A stretch of 11,494 bases of DNA, taken from the NCBI GenBank assembly GCA_037380725.1, contig JARRRL010000048.1, positions 1-11,494 of the forward strand, written 5' to 3'. Of this stretch, positions 1-5,456 are shown one piece after another. This DNA comes from JARRRL01 sp037380725 (GTDB lineage Bacteria; Pseudomonadota; Gammaproteobacteria; Pseudomonadales; JANQJO01). Position numbers and translations under genes: made by a program. The notes below the pieces were generated by a model, which saw only the letters and a program-made list of their open reading frames with translations, ran no database searches and had not been told where the DNA came from. Every line of letters begins with the position of its first letter. The stretch's first letter is position 1.

Positions 1-55
1 TAGGATCAGAGCCTGGGTTTCCCCCGCTTTGAATAACCTATCAATACACAAGTAG

Positions 56-83
56 TGGTCAGCCGGAGATCGCCTGTTAATAT
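56..83 (+). promoter_or_regulatory. candidate sigma70 promoter for the gbdR-type regulator
   Basis: TGGTCA (56-61, four of six matches to the -35 consensus) is followed after 16 bp by TAATAT (78-83). The latter is preceded by TG at 75-76, giving an extended -10 arrangement. It lies about 48 bp upstream of the chosen regulator start. Both hexamers are imperfect, so this is only a candidate. I see nothing else identifiable in positions 1-130. Confidence 0.3.
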
Positions 84-130
84 TCTGCTGATTGACTGGA
101 CTTACAAGACACAGGAAGAAGGATAAGTCC

Positions 131-1279
131 ATGGAATATAACGAATTTTCTCAGTGCGGCGCGGTTGGTGCAGCGCAGTATCGGGTTGGTTTCCTGTTGA
201 TCGATAATTTCACATTGCTCGCTTTGGCGTCAGCGATCGATCCGCTGCGTATGGCGAACCAGCTTACAGGAACCGAACTTTACTCGTGGCAGCTGTTGTC
301 TCGCGATGGCGAAGCCGTCAAAGCCAGCAACGGCGTTGCGATTTCCCCCGACGGTTCGATAGTCGATAAAAAAGTCTTCGATATTGTGATCGTGGCCGGC
401 GGTGTCGACATTACCCGCAGTTACTCCTCCAAGGAAGTCAGCTGGCTGCAGTCCCAGGCGCAGAAAAAGGTATTGCTGGGTGCGGTTTGCACCGGCGCCT
501 ATGTTCTGGCCAGTGGTGGCTTGCTTGATGGTTACCATTGCAGCGCTCATTGGGAATGCCTGGCGTCTTTGCAGGAGCGCTTCCCTCGGGTGAACTGCAC
601 CAACCATCTTTACACCCTAGACCGGGACCGCATGACCTGCACCGGCGGCAATGTGGCGATGGATATGATGCTGAGCATGATCACCCGTCAGCACGGCAAG
701 GCGTTGACCAGTGCGATTTGCGATATGCTCGTGTGCGATCGTGTCCGTCCGGACAATGAACTGCAACGGACGCCGATGCGTCGGTTACTCACCACGACCC
801 AGCCCAGGCTGGCCGAAGTAACCGAATTGATGGAAGCCAATATCGAAGAACCGATAGAGCTGGAAGAGCTGGCCAGTTTCGTGGGTATTTCCCGTCGTCA
901 GCTGGAGCGTCTGTTCCTCAAACACCTCAACTGCACACCGTCGCGCTATTACCTGAAGCTGCGCTTGGATCGGGCACGTCAACTGCTCAAGCAGACCACC
1001 TGCTCCATCATCGAAGTTGCCTCTATGTGCGGTTTTGTCTCTGCCCCGCATTTCAGCCGCTGTTACCGCAAATACATCGGTATTTCTCCCAAAGAGGAGC
1101 GGGCCGCGGTCTGGTCGCTCAAGCAACTGGAAGCCTCCAGTGACGACACCGTCACCGCGCTTCCGACTGCCTCCTACAGCGCCCTGAGCGTCGCCCAGGC
1201 CGAACCCACCTATGGTGCCGTTAACTTCATGCCCACCCTTTTGCGGATTGACTCGGCTAAGTTGGCTGCTTCTGGTTAA
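131..1279 (+). CDS. gbdR: GbdR-like transcriptional activator (GlxA family: DJ-1/PfpI domain plus AraC HTH)
   Basis: This is a cytoplasmic regulator of 382 residues. The N-terminal half (about 15-200) is a DJ-1/PfpI-like sensor domain, beginning YRVGFLLIDNFTLLALASA and carrying GAVCTGAYVLASGGLLDG with Cys120. The C-terminal third (about 225-335) is an AraC-type double helix-turn-helix with SRRQLERLFLKHL and a second recognition region, EVASMCGFVSAPHFSRCYRK. Known family members of this type (GbdR, CdhR, SouR in Pseudomonas) answer glycine betaine/dimethylglycine, carnitine and sarcosine respectively. The neighbouring dimethylglycine genes make GbdR the best assignment, but the sequence alone does not separate the paralogues. 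The ATG at 131 is preferred over the upstream ATG at 92 because of the purine-rich AGGAAGAAGG at 113-122. The C-terminal tail after the HTH (about 45 residues) is of low complexity and looks unstructured. It probably activates the block downstream and perhaps unlinked betaine genes. Confidence 0.75.
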   Translation: MEYNEFSQCGAVGAAQYRVGFLLIDNFTLLALASAIDPLRMANQLTGTELYSWQLLSRDGEAVKASNGVAISPDGSIVDKKVFDIVIVAGGVDITRSYSSKEVSWLQSQAQKKVLLGAVCTGAYVLASGGLLDGYHCSAHWECLASLQERFPRVNCTNHLYTLDRDRMTCTGGNVAMDMMLSMITRQHGKALTSAICDMLVCDRVRPDNELQRTPMRRLLTTTQPRLAEVTELMEANIEEPIELEELASFVGISRRQLERLFLKHLNCTPSRYYLKLRLDRARQLLKQTTCSIIEVASMCGFVSAPHFSRCYRKYIGISPKEERAAVWSLKQLEASSDDTVTALPTASYSALSVAQAEPTYGAVNFMPTLLRIDSAKLAASG

Positions 1280-1375
1280 AATTGTTGGCCTAAGCCGCCT
1301 TTGCTTTTAGTGCTTTTGGCGACAGAGATCGCCCCCATCGCAAACCGCTGCCGATTTTGGTGTTTCTGCTGTCGC

Positions 1376-1407
1376 ATCCAGTGAATTTGGGGGGAGCCCC
1401 CCTGGAT
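1376..1407 (+). repeat. inverted repeat with G6/C6 stem between the regulator and the M19 gene
   Basis: GGGGGG (1389-1394) and CCCCCC (1397-1402) flank AG, so about five G:C pairs can close over a four-base loop. Outer arms ATCCA (1376-1380) and TGGAT (1403-1407) can also pair, with an eight-base asymmetric bulge on the left. No T-tract follows, so it is not a textbook intrinsic terminator. It could be a transcript-end or processing structure for the regulator mRNA, or an operator. The remaining spacer (1280-1462) shows no other gene. Confidence 0.4.
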
Positions 1408-1462
1408 ACACTTGCGCCATGGCTTGCTCCATGCTCGTCCAACCAACCGTCGGGATGTCGAT

Positions 1463-2440
1463 ATGAACGCAACTGAACTGCATCAGAAATCCATTGTTAT
1501 CGATGGACTAATTATCGCCAAATGGAACCGTGAACTCTTCGAAGACATGAGCAAAGGGGGCCTTACCGCCGCTAACTGCACCGTCTCTGTATGGGACGAC
1601 TTTCAGGCCACAGTCGACAACATCGTCGACATGAACAAGCTCATCGAAGAAAACGCCGACCTGGTGCTGAAAGTTCACAACACCGACGACATCCTGCGGG
1701 CGAAAGCGGAAGGCAAAACCGGCATCCTAATGGGCTTTCAAAACGCCCATGCCTTCGAAGATCAGCTCGGTTACGTCCAGATTTTTAAAGACCTCGGTGT
1801 CGGTGTTGTGCAAATGTGCTACAACACCCAAAATCTCGTCGGAACCGGTTGCTACGAGCGTGATGGTGGGCTTTCCGGTTTCGGGCGTGAAATCGTCGCC
1901 GAAATGAACCGCGTTGGCATTATGTGCGACCTCTCCCACGTTGGCAGCAAAACCTCTGAAGAAGTCATTCTTGCCTCCAAAAAGCCCGTGTGCTACTCCC
2001 ACTGCCTGCCGTCCGGGCTGAAAGAGCACCCGCGTAACAAATCCGACGAAGAACTGAAATTTATTGCCGACCACGGCGGCTTTGTTGGCGTCACCATGTT
2101 CACGCCCTTCCTTAAAAAAGGTGCCGACGCTACCATCGACGACTACGTTGAAGCCATCTCCTACATCGTCGACCTTGTCGGTGAAGACCAGGTCGGTATC
2201 GGCACCGATTTTACCCAAGGCCAGGACAAAGCCTTTTTTGATTACCTCACGCACGACAAAGGCTATGCACGCGAGCTGACCCAATTCGGAAAAATCGTAA
2301 ACCCCGAAGGTATTCGCACCGTTGGCGAATTCCCCAACCTGACCGAAGCCCTGTTGCGCAACGGTTTCTCCGAGCGCTTGACGCAAAAAATCATGGGCGA
2401 TAACTGGTTGCGTATCCTCCGTGAAGTCTGGGGTGAGTGA
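1463..2440 (+). CDS. divergent M19 (renal dipeptidase) family protein of the dimethylglycine locus
   Basis: This 325-residue protein has the TIM-barrel layout of peptidase family M19 (membrane dipeptidase). Recognisable blocks are VIDGLIIAKWN (12-22), GILMGFQNAHAFED (from about 88), CDLSHVGSKTSEE (His159), VCYSHCLP (His180), EHPRNKSDEEL and GIGTDF (Asp249). His159, His180 and Asp249 match by spacing His198, His219 and Asp288 of human renal dipeptidase. The HxD pair is Leu16/Ile18 and the bridging Glu is Gln93, so three classical zinc ligands are missing. A homologue lies in the same order before dgcA in Pseudomonas (PA5396, annotated as a dipeptidase), so the gene belongs to the pathway, but its substrate is unknown to me and dipeptidase activity is doubtful. 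There is no signal peptide, so it is cytoplasmic. The ATG at 1463 fits the family N-terminus (NATELHQKSIVIDG) and has a weak GGGA upstream; the ATG at 1412 would add 17 unrelated residues. Confidence 0.8.
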   Translation: MNATELHQKSIVIDGLIIAKWNRELFEDMSKGGLTAANCTVSVWDDFQATVDNIVDMNKLIEENADLVLKVHNTDDILRAKAEGKTGILMGFQNAHAFEDQLGYVQIFKDLGVGVVQMCYNTQNLVGTGCYERDGGLSGFGREIVAEMNRVGIMCDLSHVGSKTSEEVILASKKPVCYSHCLPSGLKEHPRNKSDEELKFIADHGGFVGVTMFTPFLKKGADATIDDYVEAISYIVDLVGEDQVGIGTDFTQGQDKAFFDYLTHDKGYARELTQFGKIVNPEGIRTVGEFPNLTEALLRNGFSERLTQKIMGDNWLRILREVWGE

Positions 2441-2533
2441 TCTGTGATTTGATGTGGGAGATGCTGAACGCGGGTGATTTCCGCTTCGCATCGCAGAATT
2501 AGCTATATATATGAAAAATATAGAGGAAAAACA

Positions 2534-3067
2534 ATGACAACACACGCGCCTGAAATGCCGATCGAAGTGGATAGCGAGACTGGGGTTTGGACCACCGACG
2601 CCCTGCCGATGCTGTACGTACCCCGACACTTCTTCGTGAACAACCACTGCGCGATTGAAGACGAAATTGGCCCCGAACGCTACGCCGATATCCTCTACAA
2701 AGCCGGCTATAAATCCGCCTGGTACTGGTGCGAAAAAGAAGCCGAATTGCATGGGCTGCAAGGCCCTGACGTATTCGAACATTACATGCGGCGTTTATCA
2801 CAACGCGGCTGGGGCCTGTTCACCATCGAACAGCTCGACATCGAAGCCGGTACCGCCCGGATTCGCCTTGATCACTCCGCTTTTGTTTATCAATACGGAA
2901 AGGTGAATCGCAAGGTGGATTACATGTTCACTGGTTGGTTCGCCGGAGCGATGGATCAAATCGCTGAAGCGTTGGGCTTCGACGTGAAAACACAAGCTGT
3001 TCAAACCCAGAGCGCCGCAGAGGAAGGGGTTGAGTATGGCCTCTTTGAAGTGACACCCGTTAAGTAA
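2534..3067 (+). CDS. DUF5943 / V4R-like protein of the dimethylglycine operon
   Basis: This is a 177-residue soluble protein. It matches the conserved small protein encoded between the M19 gene and dgcA in Pseudomonas (PA5397, described as DUF5943, related to the 4-vinyl reductase V4R fold). Visible marks are the aromatic-rich LPMLYVPRHFFVNN (about 24-37), a helix around ADILYKAGYKSAWYWCEKEAE, a conserved-looking HYMRRLSQRGWGLFTIEQLD, and a C-terminal GVEYGLFEVTPV. The typical V4R cysteine cluster is absent; I see only Cys39 and Cys64. V4R domains are small-molecule binders, for example in bacteriochlorophyll synthesis and in regulators, so a ligand-binding or accessory role is possible; no function is established as far as I know. 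The ATG at 2534 is chosen because AGAGGAAAA (2522-2530) precedes it; an upstream in-frame ATG at 2474 lacks a ribosome-binding site. The stop codon lies inside a 16-bp tandem repeat. Confidence 0.7.
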   Translation: MTTHAPEMPIEVDSETGVWTTDALPMLYVPRHFFVNNHCAIEDEIGPERYADILYKAGYKSAWYWCEKEAELHGLQGPDVFEHYMRRLSQRGWGLFTIEQLDIEAGTARIRLDHSAFVYQYGKVNRKVDYMFTGWFAGAMDQIAEALGFDVKTQAVQTQSAAEEGVEYGLFEVTPVK

Positions 3068-3108
3068 TGAAACAAGTAAGTAATGAAACAAATAAGCAAT
3101 GAAGCACG
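3061..3108 (+). repeat. three tandem 16-bp units across the DUF5943 stop codon
   Basis: Units TAAGTAATGAAACAAG (3061-3076), TAAGTAATGAAACAAA (3077-3092) and TAAGCAATGAAGCACG (3093-3108) lie head to tail. The first two differ at one base and the third at a few. The first unit contains the TAA stop of the upstream gene (3065-3067). Each unit carries stops in more than one frame. Replication slippage would explain them; a regulatory role is not evident. Confidence 0.9.
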
Positions 3109-3149
3109 TTATTGCTAATTTAAGGCTGTTTACGAGTTCCGCAGCAGGC

Positions 3150-3190
3150 ACCCCAGTTAACCAGCACCTCAGTTAACCAGTGTGGGTTAA
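3150..3190 (+). promoter_or_regulatory. repeated TTAACC elements upstream of dgcA, candidate operator
   Basis: Two tandem 16-bp units, ACCCCAGTTAACCAGC (3150-3165) and ACCTCAGTTAACCAGT (3166-3181), share the 11-mer CAGTTAACCAG. A third, inverted half (GGTTAA, 3185-3190) can pair with TTAACC (3173-3178) across a six-base loop. This lies 47-87 bp upstream of the dgcA ATG, where an activator such as GbdR could bind, although I did not match it to a known GbdR consensus. No convincing -35/-10 pair was found next to it. Confidence 0.4.
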
Positions 3191-3236
3191 GCTTCAATAC
3201 GGAGTCAGCCACCGATGCACACCAAGGGGTAAGTAT

Positions 3237-5300
3237 ATGTCCCAGTTTGAAGCGCTTTTTCGGCCTTTGCAGATTAACCAATTAACCATTCGTAACCGGG
3301 TGGTGAGTACCGCGCACGCCGAAGTGTATGCCACCGACGGCGGCATGACGACTGACCGGTATGTGAAATATTACGAAGAAAAAGCCAAAGGCGGATGTGG
3401 CTTATGCATCTGTGGGGGCTCCAGCGTCGTCTCCATCGATAGCCCGCAAATATGGTGGAGTTCCGTTAATCTATCCACCGACCGTATCATCCCTCACTTC
3501 CAGAATCTCGCTGACACCGTCCACAAACACGGCGGCAAAATCATGATTCAGATCACCCACATGGGCCGACGCTCACGGTGGGACGGCGAGCACTGGCCCA
3601 ACCTGATGTCGCCCTCCGGCATTCGTGAGCCGGTTCACCGCGCCACCTGCAAAACCATCGAAGAAGAAGAGATCCAGCGTGTTATTGCCGACTTCGCCCA
3701 GGCTGCACGCCGCGCCAAAGAAGGCGGCCTCGACGGTGTCGAACTTTCCGCCGTGCACCAGCATATGATCGACCAATTCTGGTCACCGCGCGTCAATAAA
3801 CGCACCGACCAATGGGGCGGCAGCTTCGAAAACCGTATGCGCTTCGGCATGGAAGTCCTCAAAGCCGTACGTGAAGAAGTCGGTCGCGACTTCGCCGTAG
3901 GTATGCGTATTTGTGGTGATGAATTCCATCCGGACGGTCTAAACCATGACGACATGAAACAGATCGCCAAATACTACAACGACACCGGCCTGCTCGACTT
4001 TTTCGGCGTCGTCGGCTCCGGGTGCGATACCCACAACACGCTGGCCAACGTCATTCCGAACATGTCCTATCCGCCCGAGCCGTTTCTGCACCTCGCGGCT
4101 GGCATCAAGGAAGTGGTCGACGTACCCGTCATTCACGCTCAAAACATCAAAGACCCGAACCAGGCCGAGCGTATTCTCGAAGCCGGTTACGTTGATTTCG
4201 TTGGTATGACCCGTGCCCACATCGCCGACCCTCATTTGATCGCTAAAATCAAAATGAACCAGGTCGATCAGATTCGTCAGTGCGTGGGCGCCAACTACTG
4301 TATTGACCGTCAATACCAGGGCCTGGACGTTTTATGCATCCAGAATGCTGCCACCTCACGCGAATACATGGGGCTGCCCCACATTATCGAAAAAACCCAG
4401 GGGGCAGTTCGCAAGGTATTGGTCATCGGCGGTGGCCCCGGCGGAATGGAAGCGGCACGCGTTGCGGCTGAGCGTGGCCATCCTGTCACGTTGATCGAAA
4501 AAGCCAATGAACTGGGTGGGCAGATTACACTGGCTGCTAAGGCGCCACAGCGGGACCAGATAGCCGGGATCACGCGGTGGTATGCGCTGGAATTGGAGCG
4601 TCTGGGGGTCGAAATTCGTTTCGATACCGCCGCCGATGTCGCGTTGGTTCGCGACATTCAACCGGATATCTGCATCCTTGCTACGGGTGGAATACCCTTC
4701 ATGGAACAAAACCCCGAGTGGGGTTTTGACGAAGGTTTGGTGGTTTCGTCCTGGGATATTTTGAGTGGCAGCGTCGAACCCGGCAAAAACGTTCTGGTAT
4801 ACGACACCATTTGCGAGTTCTCCGGCATGTCCGTAGCGGATTACCTGGCCGCCAAGGGCTCCCTGGTCGAACTGATCACCGACGATATCAAACCCGGTGT
4901 CGGCATCGGCGGCACCACCTTCCCAACCTACTATCGCAGTTTGTACGAGCGCGAAGTCATCATGAGTTCCGACATGATGTTGGAGAAAGTCTACGCCGAA
5001 GGCGATAAGAAAGTCGCCGTGCTGGAAAACGAATACACCGGTCAAAAGGAAGAACGCGTTGTCGACCAGGTGGTGATCGAAAATGGTATCCGTCCAAACG
5101 AAGCGCTTTATTACGAGCTGAAAGCGGATTCGATCAACAAAGGGCAGATCGATGTCCAGGCCTTGTTCGACTGCAAGGCGCAGCCGATATTGGAAGAGGC
5201 GGACAAAGGCATGATCCTGTGGCGTCTGGGTGACTGTGTTTCGCAGCGCAACACCCACGCCGCCATATACGATGCGCTGCGCCTGTGTAAGGACTTATAA
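3237..5300 (+). CDS. dgcA: dimethylglycine demethylase subunit DgcA (FMN/Fe-S, trimethylamine-dehydrogenase family)
   Basis: This 687-residue enzyme is expected to oxidise N,N-dimethylglycine to sarcosine with DgcB. Residues 1-345 form an old-yellow-enzyme TIM barrel: FRPLQINQLTIRNRVVSTAHAE at the start, HKHGGKIMIQITHMGRRS, SAVHQHMIDQFWSPRVNKRTD with His174 (equivalent to the catalytic His of trimethylamine dehydrogenase), and WGGSFENRMRF. A cysteine segment follows (Cys349, Cys355, Cys367). Then comes a Rossmann domain, VLVIGGGPGGMEAARVA (glycines about 398-403), and a second, degenerate nucleotide-binding domain to the end. The usual CxxCxxC is CVGANYC, so one cluster ligand is Ala352, and the covalent-flavin Cys of trimethylamine dehydrogenase is an Ala. 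Length and order match Pseudomonas DgcA (PA5398). The ATG at 3237 has AAGGGG seven bases upstream; the longer frame from 3180 lacks one. It is cytoplasmic, probably docking on membrane-bound DgcB. Confidence 0.85.
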   Translation: MSQFEALFRPLQINQLTIRNRVVSTAHAEVYATDGGMTTDRYVKYYEEKAKGGCGLCICGGSSVVSIDSPQIWWSSVNLSTDRIIPHFQNLADTVHKHGGKIMIQITHMGRRSRWDGEHWPNLMSPSGIREPVHRATCKTIEEEEIQRVIADFAQAARRAKEGGLDGVELSAVHQHMIDQFWSPRVNKRTDQWGGSFENRMRFGMEVLKAVREEVGRDFAVGMRICGDEFHPDGLNHDDMKQIAKYYNDTGLLDFFGVVGSGCDTHNTLANVIPNMSYPPEPFLHLAAGIKEVVDVPVIHAQNIKDPNQAERILEAGYVDFVGMTRAHIADPHLIAKIKMNQVDQIRQCVGANYCIDRQYQGLDVLCIQNAATSREYMGLPHIIEKTQGAVRKVLVIGGGPGGMEAARVAAERGHPVTLIEKANELGGQITLAAKAPQRDQIAGITRWYALELERLGVEIRFDTAADVALVRDIQPDICILATGGIPFMEQNPEWGFDEGLVVSSWDILSGSVEPGKNVLVYDTICEFSGMSVADYLAAKGSLVELITDDIKPGVGIGGTTFPTYYRSLYEREVIMSSDMMLEKVYAEGDKKVAVLENEYTGQKEERVVDQVVIENGIRPNEALYYELKADSINKGQIDVQALFDCKAQPILEEADKGMILWRLGDCVSQRNTHAAIYDALRLCKDL

Positions 5301-5371
5301 CTGGATCAGCCAAGCGGGTAAGCGTTACGGAAGACGCGGAACACGCTTGGCACCTGCCAAAATTAATGCGT

Positions 5372-5418
5372 TGTGGTCGCGAAGATCGACCGTTCAGAGA
5401 GAGACTTCGCGGGCCACA
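5372..5418 (+). repeat. long imperfect hairpin in the dgcA-dgcB spacer
   Basis: The left arm (5372-5384, TGTGGTCGCGAAG) can pair with the right arm (5405-5418, CTTCGCGGGCCACA). The pairing gives CGCGAAG:CTTCGCG, a T.G wobble, one bulged G and TGTGG:CCACA, over a 20-base loop. It ends 38 bp before the dgcB ATG, leaving the ribosome-binding site free. No T-tract follows, so mRNA processing or stability control is more likely than termination. The rest of the spacer (5301-5456) shows no gene. Confidence 0.55.
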
Positions 5419-5456
5419 GGCAACAACCACAGCACCCGCTCGTGAAGGGGCGAATT

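Noticed and set aside
1290..1472. 60-codon minus-strand frame between the regulator and the M19 gene
   Set aside because: It has no recognisable motif or ribosome-binding site, it spans the G6/C6 palindrome, and it overlaps the start of a well-supported gene.
2505..2525. AT-rich CTATATATATGAAAAATATAG as a promoter or small hairpin before the V4R-like gene
   Set aside because: There is a -10-like stretch but no credible -35 at proper spacing, and the six A:T pairs would be a weak stem; not enough to annotate.
1727..2782. Long (351-codon) minus-strand frame opposite the M19 and V4R-like genes
   Set aside because: It is the shadow of two real genes with clear family motifs; its translation is low-complexity (Phe/Val/Gly-rich) and crosses their boundary and spacer.
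4356..5258. 300-codon minus-strand frame inside dgcA
   Set aside because: It lies wholly antisense to the Rossmann part of dgcA, has no motif, and is explained by codon-position bias of the sense gene.
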